A stretch of 43,872 nt of DNA from CAJKWP01 sp964554475 (GTDB lineage Bacteria > Bacillota > Clostridia > Christensenellales > UBA1242), in the NCBI GenBank assembly GCA_964554475.1, contig CAZKOT010000007.1, positions 1 through 43,872 of the forward strand, in the 5' to 3' direction. Below the pieces are notes generated by a model. It saw only the letters and a list, made by a program, of their open reading frames with translations, was not told the origin of the DNA and searched no databases. A program made the position numbers and the translations under genes. Of the stretch, positions 1 to 6,918 are shown in pieces (position 1 is the first letter of the stretch; each line of letters begins with the position of its first letter).

Positions 1-158
1 TTATGAATCCTAATGACCACCCTCATGGCGGAGGAGAAGGAAAATCACCAATAGGCTTACCCGGACCGGTTACTCCGTGGGGTAAACCAACACTTGGTTA
101 TAAAACAAGAAAAAAGAAAAAAGCATCTAGCAAATTAATTGTTAAGAGAATTAACTAG
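1..158 (+). CDS. rplB: 50S ribosomal protein L2, C-terminal end (partial)
   Basis: Only the last 51 codons are present; the gene begins before the window and the reading frame starts at base 3. The visible part holds the strongly conserved L2 signature MNPNDHPHGGGEG, followed by PVTPWGKPTLGYKTRKKKK. This loop reaches into the peptidyl-transferase region of 23S rRNA and contains the conserved histidine. The TAG stop is 9 bases before the rpsS start, as expected for the S10 operon order rplB-rpsS-rplV-rpsC. Confidence 0.97.
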   Translation, partial: MNPNDHPHGGGEGKSPIGLPGPVTPWGKPTLGYKTRKKKKASSKLIVKRIN

Positions 159-167
159 GAGTAAAAT

Positions 168-458
168 ATGAGTAAATCACTAAAAAAACAACCTTATGTG
201 TTTTCCCGTCTATTAAAAAAAGTTACCGAAATGGGAAAATCTGGAATGAAAAAACCAATTAAAACCTGGTCGCGTTCTTCGGTTATCTATCCCGAATTTG
301 TTGGATTTACTTTTGCGGTTCATAATGGAAAAAAGCATATTCCTGTTTATTGTACTGCTGAAATGGTTGGGCATAAACTAGGTGAGTTTGCACCGACAAG
401 AACTTTTAAAGCACATTCAGGAAAAAAAGCGGCAACAACAACTGGAAAGAAAGGTTAA
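168..458 (+). CDS. rpsS: 30S ribosomal protein S19
   Basis: This 96-residue protein of normal length has the S19 core WSRSSVIYPEFVGFTFAVHNGKKHIPVY and the C-terminal motif MVGHKLGEFAPTRTFKAH. S19 sits in the small-subunit head next to S13 and contacts 16S rRNA and the A/P-site side of the intersubunit bridge. An AGGAG box overlapping the rplB stop lies just upstream of the ATG. It is the second gene of the ribosomal block and is co-transcribed with its neighbours. Confidence 0.98.
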   Translation: MSKSLKKQPYVFSRLLKKVTEMGKSGMKKPIKTWSRSSVIYPEFVGFTFAVHNGKKHIPVYCTAEMVGHKLGEFAPTRTFKAHSGKKAATTTGKKG

Positions 459-468
459 GAGGTGAAAA

Positions 469-858
469 ATGGCCACAAGAATTAGAGAAAAAACCCAAAA
501 AATACGTGAAACGAAAGACCAAAGACCTTTCGCAAAAGCGAATTACATTAGAATGAGTCCGTCAAAAGTTCGAATCACTCTTGACACTATTCGAGGCAAA
601 AGTGCTGTCGATGCTGTTGCAATTCTTGAAAATTCTCCTCATTCAGCTGCAGAAGCTTGTTTGAAAGTTCTTAATTCAGCAATTGCAAATGCAGAGAATA
701 ATAAAGGAATAAACAGATTAGATTTGTTTGTTGCTGAATGTTTTGTTTCTCCTGGACCTTCATTAAAACGCATTTTGATTAGAGCAAGAGGAAGGGCAGA
801 CAGGCTATTAAAAAGAACAAGTCATATTACAATTATTCTTGACAAGGTTGGAGGTTAA
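469..858 (+). CDS. rplV: 50S ribosomal protein L22
   Basis: L22 lines the peptide exit tunnel through a long beta-hairpin. The 129-residue product has the core YIRMSPSKVRITLDTIRGKSA and the C-terminal segment GRADRLLKRTSHITIIL, where the GRA(D)R-type hairpin ends. It is about 15 residues longer than usual because of a basic N-terminal lead (MATRIREKTQKIRETKDQRP). The start has a GAGGTG box 5 bases before the ATG, and the end runs into the rpsC ribosome binding site. Confidence 0.97.
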   Translation: MATRIREKTQKIRETKDQRPFAKANYIRMSPSKVRITLDTIRGKSAVDAVAILENSPHSAAEACLKVLNSAIANAENNKGINRLDLFVAECFVSPGPSLKRILIRARGRADRLLKRTSHITIILDKVGG

Positions 859-859
859 A

Positions 860-1528
860 ATGGGACAAAAGGTTAGTCCGATTGGATTTAGAATTGGAAT
901 TAATAAAGAATGGAATTCAACATGGTATGCTGGCAAAAAAGATTTTGCCAAGTATATTAAAGAAGACGAAAAAATTAGAAAATTTATCAAAAAGACTTAT
1001 TTTAATTGTGGTATTTCAAAAGTAACAATTGAGCGAACCAAAGCAAAACTTGTAATCAATATTTACACTGCTAGGCCTGGTATGATTATAGGTTCAAAAG
1101 GTGGCGGAATTGAACAACTCAAAAAACAACTTGAAAAAATCATTGAAATGACAAAAAATTTGATCATCAATGTTAAAGAAATCAAAAAGCCGGATTTAGA
1201 TGCGGTTTTGGTTGCTGAAAGCATTGTTGCTGGACTAGAGAAAAGACTTCCATTTCGTAGAGCACTTCGTAGTGGAATTCAAAGAGTTATGAAAGCGGGA
1301 GCAAAAGGCTGTAAAGTTCAAGTTAGCGGTGTCGTTGATGGAGCAAACTCAATTGCTAGAACTGAAAAATATATGGAAGGTTCATTACCTCTTCACACGT
1401 TAAGAGCAGATATTGATTACGGCGTGGTAGCTGCTTATACAAACTACGGAAAACTGGGAGTTAAGGTTTGGATTTATAAAGGTGAAATAATGGATAACTC
1501 CAAAGAAGGCAAAGGAGGTGGCGAATAA
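860..1528 (+). CDS. rpsC: 30S ribosomal protein S3
   Basis: S3 is a head protein at the mRNA entry site. The 222-residue protein starts MGQKVSPIGFRIGI, the family's usual N-terminus, so the ATG at 860 is preferred over an upstream in-frame ATG at 839 inside rplV. GGAGGT at 850-855 overlaps the rplV stop and serves this start. A type-2 KH domain is visible, with the GSKG loop at residues 78-81, followed by the C-terminal S3 domain. The TAA stop shares its last base with the rplP ATG, which points to coupled translation. Confidence 0.97.
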   Translation: MGQKVSPIGFRIGINKEWNSTWYAGKKDFAKYIKEDEKIRKFIKKTYFNCGISKVTIERTKAKLVINIYTARPGMIIGSKGGGIEQLKKQLEKIIEMTKNLIINVKEIKKPDLDAVLVAESIVAGLEKRLPFRRALRSGIQRVMKAGAKGCKVQVSGVVDGANSIARTEKYMEGSLPLHTLRADIDYGVVAAYTNYGKLGVKVWIYKGEIMDNSKEGKGGGE

Positions 1529-1971
1529 TGTTAATACCTAAAAAAGTGAAAAGACGCAGAGTTCACAGAGGCAGAATGAAAGGTGTTGCAACACGTGGAA
1601 ACACCCTTGCTTATGGAGAATACGGCATAATTTCAACAGAGCCAGGCTGGATTAAATCAAAGCAAATTGAAGCGGCACGTATTGCTATTACAAGATATAC
1701 AAAGCGTGGTGGTAAGGTTTGGATTGATATTTTCCCTCACAAACCAGTCACCAAAAAACCTGCCGAAACTCGAATGGGTTCGGGAAAAGGTTCGCCCGAG
1801 TTCTGGGTTGCTGTTGTTAAACCGGGACGCGTACTTTTTGAAATTCAGGGCGTAAGTGAAGAAATAGCAAAAGAGGCATTTAGACTTGGCGGAGCAAAAC
1901 TTCCTGTAAAAACAAAATTTATTAAGAGGGAAGAGACAATTGCAAAGGGCGGTGGAGTAAATGAAAATTAA
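1528..1971 (+). CDS. rplP: 50S ribosomal protein L16
   Basis: L16 contacts the A-site tRNA elbow and organises the central region of 23S rRNA. The 147-residue protein begins MLIPKKVKRRRVHRGRMKG and contains the conserved IFPHKPVTKKPAETRMGSGKG segment. Length is close to the family norm of about 137-145. The start overlaps the rpsC stop by one base and the end overlaps rpmC by 11 bases, so this stretch is translationally coupled. Confidence 0.98.
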   Translation: MLIPKKVKRRRVHRGRMKGVATRGNTLAYGEYGIISTEPGWIKSKQIEAARIAITRYTKRGGKVWIDIFPHKPVTKKPAETRMGSGKGSPEFWVAVVKPGRVLFEIQGVSEEIAKEAFRLGGAKLPVKTKFIKREETIAKGGGVNEN

Positions 1972-2167
1972 GGAAATTAGAGAACTCACTACTAAAGAGT
2001 TAAAAGCAAAGTTAAACGATTTAACAACCGAACTTTTTAATCTTCGTTTTTCACATGCAACAGGAAATCTTCCAAATAATCAACAGCTTCACTTGATTAA
2101 GAAAAATATTGCACAAGTTAAAACAATTATTAGAGAACGGGAACTTAAAGAAGGAGATGTGAAATAA
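1961..2167 (+). CDS. rpmC: 50S ribosomal protein L29
   Basis: This small all-helical protein (68 residues) sits near the tunnel exit, where SRP and trigger factor dock. The sequence MKIKEIRELTTKELKAKL and the LFNLRFSHATGNLPNN segment are typical of L29. The start lies inside the rplP end, with the purine-rich GGGCGGTGGAG just upstream. The stop shares a base with the rpsQ ATG. Confidence 0.97.
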   Translation: MKIKEIRELTTKELKAKLNDLTTELFNLRFSHATGNLPNNQQLHLIKKNIAQVKTIIRERELKEGDVK

Positions 2168-2430
2168 TGGAAACAGTAAGAAATTCAAGACCAGTTCGAA
2201 CAGGAACTGTGGTCAGCGCAAATAAAATGAACAAAACAATAATTGTTGCCATCGTTTCTCGTGCAAAACATCCAATTTACAAAAAAGTCGTAAAAAGAAC
2301 AACAAAATTCAAAGTTCATGACGAAAACAATATTGCTGGATTAGGTGATAGAGTTGAAATTAGAGAAGTCCGTCCGATTTCCAAAGAAAAGTATCATGTA
2401 CTAGTTAGAATTGTTGAAAAGGCTAAATAG
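2167..2430 (+). CDS. rpsQ: 30S ribosomal protein S17
   Basis: S17 is a primary 16S-binding OB-fold protein of the small-subunit body. The 87-residue product has the family pattern RTGTVVSANKMNKTIIVAI, then KKVVKRTTKFKVHDE and GDRVEIREVRPISKEK. GGAG lies 7-11 bases before the start inside rpmC, and the ATG overlaps the rpmC stop. Length is normal. Confidence 0.98.
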   Translation: METVRNSRPVRTGTVVSANKMNKTIIVAIVSRAKHPIYKKVVKRTTKFKVHDENNIAGLGDRVEIREVRPISKEKYHVLVRIVEKAK

Positions 2431-2439
2431 GAGGAAGTT

Positions 2440-2811
2440 ATGGTACAACCCCAAACAATGTTAAAAGTTGCCGATAACACCGGTGCAAAAGAAATAATGT
2501 GTATTCGTGTTTTAGGTGGTTCTTTTAGACGTAGTGGAAATATCGGAGACATTATTGTTGCAACAGTTAAAAAAGCAATTCCTGGTGGAGGAATTGTTAA
2601 AAAAAGCGATGTTGTTAAAGCGGTTATAGTTAGAACTTCAAAAGGTCTTCGCCGACCCGATGGGACGCATATTCGTTTTGATGATAATGCTGCAGTAATT
2701 ATTGATAATCAAAAAGAGCCACGAGGAAGTAGAATTTTTGGACCTGTTGCCAGGGAATTAAGAGATTTAGGTTACATGAAAATTATTTCTCTTGCTCCCG
2801 AGGTTTTTTAA
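2440..2811 (+). CDS. rplN: 50S ribosomal protein L14
   Basis: L14 lies at the subunit interface next to L19. The 123-residue protein contains LKVADNTGAKEIMCIRVLGG, the internal GDIIVATVKKAIPGG and the C-terminal GSRIFGPVARELR, all canonical. It begins MVQPQTML rather than the usual MIQ. AGGAGG lies directly upstream, overlapping the rpsQ stop. Confidence 0.98.
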   Translation: MVQPQTMLKVADNTGAKEIMCIRVLGGSFRRSGNIGDIIVATVKKAIPGGGIVKKSDVVKAVIVRTSKGLRRPDGTHIRFDDNAAVIIDNQKEPRGSRIFGPVARELRDLGYMKIISLAPEVF

Positions 2812-2822
2812 GGAGAGCGACA

Positions 2823-3356
2823 ATGAAAATTAAAAAAGGTGATAAAGTAGTTGTTATCACGGGTAAAGATAGAGGTAAAAAGGGTGATGTAATGGAAGTG
2901 TTGCCCCAAGATGACCGAGTCTTAATTGACGGAGTTAATATTGTTACACGTCATAGAAAACCCAAAAGTGCTCAAGACAAAGGCGGAATTATTAAAAAAC
3001 CCGCTCCAATTCATATTTCAAATGTTATGATTGTTTGTTCTTGTGGAAAAGCAACAAGAGTGGGACATAAACTTATTGACGGAAAAAAAGTTAGAGTTTG
3101 TAAGGTATGTGGTAAGAGTTTAGATAAGGAATTTGTGAAAGTTGTTAAAAAAGAGGCGAAAAAATCAAAAGCTTCTACAGTGGCAACTAAACCTCCTGCT
3201 AAAATCGAAATTAAAAAAAATAAAACAGAAAAAGAACAGTTAAGTGAAAAAGCACCTGTAGTTGAAAAACCAACTAAAAAAATCGAGTCAAAACAAGTTG
3301 TGCAAGAAAAAAATCCTACAATTGTTCGAAAAACTGTTGGTAGAACGGGTAAATAG
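2823..3356 (+). CDS. rplX: 50S ribosomal protein L24 with a long charged C-terminal tail
   Basis: Residues 1 to about 104 are a complete L24: the KOW motif KKGDKVVVITGKDRGKKGDV, then RHRKPKSAQDKGGIIKKPAPIHISNVM, and a Cys-containing segment (CSCGK, then CKVCG). The first Cys pair here is C-x-C rather than the C-x2-C seen in many zinc-type L24 proteins. From about residue 105 to 177 follows a low-complexity Lys/Glu/Thr/Val tail absent from ordinary L24 (about 100-110 residues in total). L24 starts large-subunit assembly and sits at the tunnel exit, so the tail would be solvent-exposed there (inference). Confidence 0.96.
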   Translation: MKIKKGDKVVVITGKDRGKKGDVMEVLPQDDRVLIDGVNIVTRHRKPKSAQDKGGIIKKPAPIHISNVMIVCSCGKATRVGHKLIDGKKVRVCKVCGKSLDKEFVKVVKKEAKKSKASTVATKPPAKIEIKKNKTEKEQLSEKAPVVEKPTKKIESKQVVQEKNPTIVRKTVGRTGK

Positions 3357-3364
3357 GAGGAAAT

Positions 3365-3997
3365 ATGGTAAAAGCTGAAAAGACAACTAAGGAAAAGAAC
3401 GATACTGTAAAAAAAGCATCCAAAGTAAAAACTGAGGGTACAAAGTCAAAAATTGAAACTAGACTTAAAGATTTTTACAAAAAACATGTCGTTCCTCATT
3501 TACTCAAAGAATTTAAATATAAAAATGTTCAACAATGTCCTAAAATTGACAAAATTGTTTTGAATATGGGACTAGGTGCTGTTAAAGACAATTCAAAAAG
3601 TTTTAATTTAGCAGTTGACGAGCTTACTGCTATTGCAGGACAAAAAGCAATTCCTACTCTTGCAAAGAAAGCAATTTCAAATTTTAAATTAAGAGAGGGA
3701 ATGAAAATTGGAGCAAAAGTTACTCTTCGGGGAGACAGAGCTTATCAATTTTTAGATAGATTAATTTCAATTGCAATTCCTCGACTTCGCGATTTTCGTG
3801 GAATTTCTCCAAAATCGTTTGATGGCAAAGGTAATTATGCTCTTGGAATCAAAGAACAGCTTATATTTCCAGAAATCGTTTATGATAAAGTCGAAAAAAT
3901 TCGCGGGCTTGATGTTATTATTATAACAACAGCAAAAACGGATACTGAAGCACTTGAACTTTTAAAAGCTTTCGGTATGCCTTTTAGAGAAAAATAG
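3365..3997 (+). CDS. rplE: 50S ribosomal protein L5 with a charged N-terminal extension
   Basis: L5 binds 5S rRNA in the central protuberance and contacts P-site tRNA. The normal protein (about 180 residues) begins near residue 34, with RLKDFYKKHVVPHLLKEFKYKN; conserved parts include KIVLNMGLGAV, RDFRGISPKSFDGKGNYALGIKEQ and IITTAKTDTEAL. About 33 extra Lys/Glu/Thr-rich residues precede it. The AGGAGG box and ATG at 3365 are clear, so the extension is translated; the next Met codons lie deep in the core. Confidence 0.96.
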   Translation: MVKAEKTTKEKNDTVKKASKVKTEGTKSKIETRLKDFYKKHVVPHLLKEFKYKNVQQCPKIDKIVLNMGLGAVKDNSKSFNLAVDELTAIAGQKAIPTLAKKAISNFKLREGMKIGAKVTLRGDRAYQFLDRLISIAIPRLRDFRGISPKSFDGKGNYALGIKEQLIFPEIVYDKVEKIRGLDVIIITTAKTDTEALELLKAFGMPFREK

Positions 3998-4006
3998 GAG
4001 AAAAAT

Positions 4007-4192
4007 ATGGCAAAAAAAGCATTAATTGAAAAACAAAAAACAAAACAAAAATTTGCTACCCGTGAATATACCCGTTGTAATCGTTGCGGACGTCCACATT
4101 CTGTTTTAAAAAAATATGGACTTTGCAGGGTTTGCTTTCGGGAACTTGCAAACAAGGGAGAAATTCCCGGAGTTAAAAAGGCAAGTTGGTAA
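4007..4192 (+). CDS. rpsN: 30S ribosomal protein S14, zinc-binding short form
   Basis: This 61-residue protein is the short S14 (often called rpsZ or type Z) found in the spc operon of Gram-positives. Cys24, Cys27, Cys40 and Cys43 form the zinc ribbon (CNRCG and CRVCF), followed by FRELANKGEIPGVKKASW. S14 sits in the head near S3 and S10. A TAGGAG box overlaps the rplE stop. Confidence 0.98.
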   Translation: MAKKALIEKQKTKQKFATREYTRCNRCGRPHSVLKKYGLCRVCFRELANKGEIPGVKKASW

Positions 4193-4201
4193 GGAGGGAT
4201 T

Positions 4202-4597
4202 ATGATAACAGACCCAATAGCAGACATGCTGACAAGAATAAGAAATGCTATCAAGGCTAAACATGAAAGTGTTGAAATAATGCATTCAAGAGAAAAAGAA
4301 GAAATTGCAAAAATCCTTTTTGAAGAAGGATATATTCTCAGTTATAATGTTTTTAATTCAGATAAAAATAAAAGTATTAAAGTGGAATTAAAATATATGA
4401 ATAACGGCGAAAGTGTTATTGCAGGGCTTAAAAGAATTTCAAAACCTGGACTTAGAGTTTATGCTCCTTGTGAAAAACTTCCAAAAGTTATTAGTGGTTT
4501 GGGAATTGCAATACTTTCCACAAATAAAGGTATTTTAACCGATAAACATGCAAAAGAATTACGTGTGGGCGGCGAAGTGCTGTGCTTTGTGTGGTAA
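4202..4597 (+). CDS. rpsH: 30S ribosomal protein S8
   Basis: S8 binds helix 21 of 16S rRNA. The 131-residue protein starts MITDPIADMLTRIRNA and ends with the family signature STNKGILTDKHAKELRVGGEVLCFVW. AAGGAGGG precedes the ATG, just after the rpsN stop. In Gammaproteobacteria S8 represses the spc operon through an RNA near rplE; no matching structure was identified here. Confidence 0.98.
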   Translation: MITDPIADMLTRIRNAIKAKHESVEIMHSREKEEIAKILFEEGYILSYNVFNSDKNKSIKVELKYMNNGESVIAGLKRISKPGLRVYAPCEKLPKVISGLGIAILSTNKGILTDKHAKELRVGGEVLCFVW

Positions 4598-4613
4598 GAG
4601 GGGGATTTGAAAA

Positions 4614-5165
4614 ATGTCTAGAATAGGAAAAAAAGAAATAATCCTGCCCGCTGGCGTTAATGTGGAAATAAATAATTCTCTTGTTAAAGTTAGTGGACCT
4701 AAAGGAAAACTTGAAATGGAAATTAATAAGTCTTTAACTGCTAAAGTTGAAAACGGACAAATTACTATTTCAAGAACAAGCGAAACTTCGGATGTTAAAG
4801 CAAAACATGGGCTTTATCGTTCTCTAGTTAACAATATGGTTGAAGGTGTGGCGAAAGGATTTTCAAAAAAACTTGTTATTAATGGAGTTGGTTACAAAGC
4901 CATAAAACAGGGCAATAAACTTGTTTTAAATATTGGTTTTTCTCATCCTGTTGAAATTGTTGAAGAAGAGGGAATTAAAATTTCTTGTCCTTCCATTACA
5001 GAAATTATTATTGAAGGAATTGACAAACAAAAAGTAGGACAGTTTGCGTCAAAAATTAGAGATATGAAACCGGTTGAACCTTATCATGCTTATGGAATTA
5101 AATATTTTGATGAGGTTGTTAAAAGAAAAGTCGGAAAGAAAGCCGCAAAAGGTGCTAAAAAGTAG
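4614..5165 (+). CDS. rplF: 50S ribosomal protein L6
   Basis: L6 is a two-domain protein near the sarcin-ricin loop. It starts MSRIGKKEIILPAGV and has the C-terminal signature DKQKVGQFASKIRDMKPVEPYHAYGIKYFDEVVKRKVGKKAAK, with the usual RxPEPY site reading KPVEPY. Length (183) is normal. An AGAGGGGG box lies before the ATG. Confidence 0.97.
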   Translation: MSRIGKKEIILPAGVNVEINNSLVKVSGPKGKLEMEINKSLTAKVENGQITISRTSETSDVKAKHGLYRSLVNNMVEGVAKGFSKKLVINGVGYKAIKQGNKLVLNIGFSHPVEIVEEEGIKISCPSITEIIIEGIDKQKVGQFASKIRDMKPVEPYHAYGIKYFDEVVKRKVGKKAAKGAKK

Positions 5166-5173
5166 GAGATATT

Positions 5174-5542
5174 ATGATTAATAAAGTTGCAAGAAGTGTG
5201 GCAAGAGATGTTCGTCATAAAAGGGTTAGACGAAAAGTTTTTGGCACTAAACAGCGTCCAAGACTTTGTGTTTTTCGAAGCTTAAGTGAAGTATATGCTC
5301 AAATTATTGATGATTCAAAAGGCGTTACTTTAATTAGTGCTTCAACACGTGAGAAAGAATTAAAACCTTTACTAAAAGATAAAAACAAAACAGAACAAGC
5401 AAAAATCATCGGTGCGGAAATTGCAAAAAGAGCAAGTGCAAAAAAAATAAAAGAAGTTGTTTTTGACCGTGGTGGCAATATTTTCACTGGAAGAGTTAAA
5501 GCACTTGCTGATGGCGCAAGAGAAGAAGGACTCAAATTTTAG
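5174..5542 (+). CDS. rplR: 50S ribosomal protein L18
   Basis: L18 binds 5S rRNA together with L5. The 122-residue protein has RHKRVRRKVFGTKQRPRLCVFRS near the N-terminus, then VYAQIIDDSKGVTLISAST, and ends with VVFDRGGNIFTGRVKALADGAREEGLKF, a classic L18 C-terminus. TAGGAG overlaps the rplF stop. Confidence 0.98.
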   Translation: MINKVARSVARDVRHKRVRRKVFGTKQRPRLCVFRSLSEVYAQIIDDSKGVTLISASTREKELKPLLKDKNKTEQAKIIGAEIAKRASAKKIKEVVFDRGGNIFTGRVKALADGAREEGLKF

Positions 5543-5551
5543 GGGGAAATG

Positions 5552-6076
5552 ATGGAAGAAAGAAAAGAAAAATTTAGAGGAAAACAAACCGAACGAAAAA
5601 AGGATGACGAGTTTGGAAAAACTTTGGTTGCTATTAGAAGAGTAACTAAAGTTGTTAAAGGTGGACGCACAATGCGTTTTTCCGCCCTTGTTGTTGTCGG
5701 TGATAAAAATGGATCTGTTGGTATTGGAACAGGAAAAGCTGGTGAAGTTCCCGATGCAGTTGAAAAGGCAACCGAAGTAGCAAAGAAAAACATGAAAAAA
5801 ATCAATATTATTAATGGCACAATTCCGCATGATGCAATTGGAAAGTTTAGTTCAACATCGATTTTGTTGTTTCCCGCAAAAAAAGGAACTGGAATTGTTG
5901 CAGGTGGAAGTGCTAGAGCGGTTATTGAACTTTCTGGAATAAAAGATTTGGTTACCAAAATTCATGGCTCAACAAATAAAATTAACACAGTTAAGGCAAC
6001 AATGAAAGGACTTTTGTCGGTTAAAACAAGAGAAGAAATTGCGGCAAAACGTGGTAAATTGCCCGAGGAGATTTAA
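5552..6076 (+). CDS. rpsE: 30S ribosomal protein S5
   Basis: S5 helps proofreading and forms part of the mRNA entry helicase. The core has VAIRRVTKVVKGGRTMRFSALVVVGDKNGSVGIGTGKAGEVPDAVEKA, followed by the second domain with GTGIVAGGSARAVIELSGI. Two adjacent ATGs (5549, 5552) are possible; AGGGGG at 5541-5546 is only 2 bases from the first, so the second is preferred, giving 174 residues. A charged lead (EERKEKFRGKQTERKKD) precedes the core. Confidence 0.97.
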   Translation: MEERKEKFRGKQTERKKDDEFGKTLVAIRRVTKVVKGGRTMRFSALVVVGDKNGSVGIGTGKAGEVPDAVEKATEVAKKNMKKINIINGTIPHDAIGKFSSTSILLFPAKKGTGIVAGGSARAVIELSGIKDLVTKIHGSTNKINTVKATMKGLLSVKTREEIAAKRGKLPEEI

Positions 6077-6078
6077 TT

Positions 6079-6462
6079 ATGGCAACAAAAAAAGAAGAAG
6101 AAAAAAAAGTTAAACAAGTAACAAAAAATGAAAAAAAGACAACTTTAAAAAAAGAAGTTGCCAAAAATGAATCTGTCAAAAAAGAAGAGACAAAAAAAGA
6201 AGTTGTGAAAAATAGTGATACAGTAAAAAAAAATACTGTTAAAAAAGAAGTTAAAAAGCAAAATGGTGAAAAAGATTCAATAAAAAAAATTAAAGTTACT
6301 TATGTTAAAAGCGTAATCGGTTACAACAAGCACCAGGCAAAAATTCTTGAAGCACTTGGTTTTCGCAAACTTAATCAGTCAAGATTTTTACCAGATAATG
6401 CAAGCATAAGAGGTAGTTTGAATCTTGTTAGGCATTTGGTAAAAGTTGAAGAGGTTAAATAG
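6079..6462 (+). CDS. rpmD: 50S ribosomal protein L30 with a long Lys/Glu-rich N-terminal extension
   Basis: The recognisable L30 (about 60 residues) is only the C-terminal half: KKIKVTYVKSVIGYNKHQAKILEALGFRKLNQ, ending with a standard VRHLVKVEEVK-type terminus. Residues 1 to about 68 are a low-complexity Lys/Glu/Val/Thr/Asn run, more than doubling the normal size of 57-60 residues. No ATG with a good ribosome binding site is seen at the core boundary, and a GAGGAG box fits the ATG at 6079, so the extension is probably made. Confidence 0.93.
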   Translation: MATKKEEEKKVKQVTKNEKKTTLKKEVAKNESVKKEETKKEVVKNSDTVKKNTVKKEVKKQNGEKDSIKKIKVTYVKSVIGYNKHQAKILEALGFRKLNQSRFLPDNASIRGSLNLVRHLVKVEEVK

Positions 6463-6471
6463 GAGGGAAAG

Positions 6472-6918
6472 GTGAAATTACACGAATTGAAACCTGCTGA
6501 AGGTGCTACGACTAAAAGAAAAAGAATTGGCAGAGGTATTGGAAGTGGAATTGGAAAAACAAGCGGAAAGGGCAACAAGGGTCAAAACGCACGAAGCGGT
6601 GGCGGAGTTCGTATGGGCTTTGAAGGGGGGCAAAACCCTCTTGTCCGTAAACTTCCTATAAGAGGTTTTAATAATAAAAACTTTAAAAAAGTTTACTCAA
6701 TTGTTAATGTCGGAGACTTAGAAATTTTAAAAAATAATTCAACTGTTGATGAGGAAATTCTTTTTGTTAATAGAATAATTGGAAAAAAACAACCGTATGG
6801 ATTAAAAATTTTAGGTGGTGGAGAATTAACCAAATCCCTGACTGTTAAAGCAGCGAAATTTTCGAAACAAGCAGAGGAAAAAATTACTAAAGCGGGTGGC
6901 AAAATTGAGGTGGTTTAA
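6472..6918 (+). CDS. rplO: 50S ribosomal protein L15
   Basis: The 148-residue protein starts at GTG, supported by AGGAGGG 5-11 bases upstream, and reads MKLHELKPAEGATTKRKRIGRGIGSGIGKTSGKGNKGQ, the standard L15 start. The conserved GFEGGQNPLVRKLPIRGF follows. L15 helps late large-subunit assembly. Its TAA overlaps the secY ATG by one base, the usual spc-operon coupling. Confidence 0.98.
   Translation: MKLHELKPAEGATTKRKRIGRGIGSGIGKTSGKGNKGQNARSGGGVRMGFEGGQNPLVRKLPIRGFNNKNFKKVYSIVNVGDLEILKNNSTVDEEILFVNRIIGKKQPYGLKILGGGELTKSLTVKAAKFSKQAEEKITKAGGKIEVV

Noticed and set aside
839..1528. Longer rpsC start at 839 inside rplV
   Set aside because: The family N-terminus MGQKVSPIGF starts at 860, with GGAGGT correctly placed.
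1657..1989. Minus-strand ORF opposite rplP
   Set aside because: Shadow of the conserved L16 coding sequence.
5539..5958. Long minus-strand ORF opposite rpsE
   Set aside because: It has no ribosome binding site and lies antisense to a clear S5 gene; composition is that of a shadow frame.
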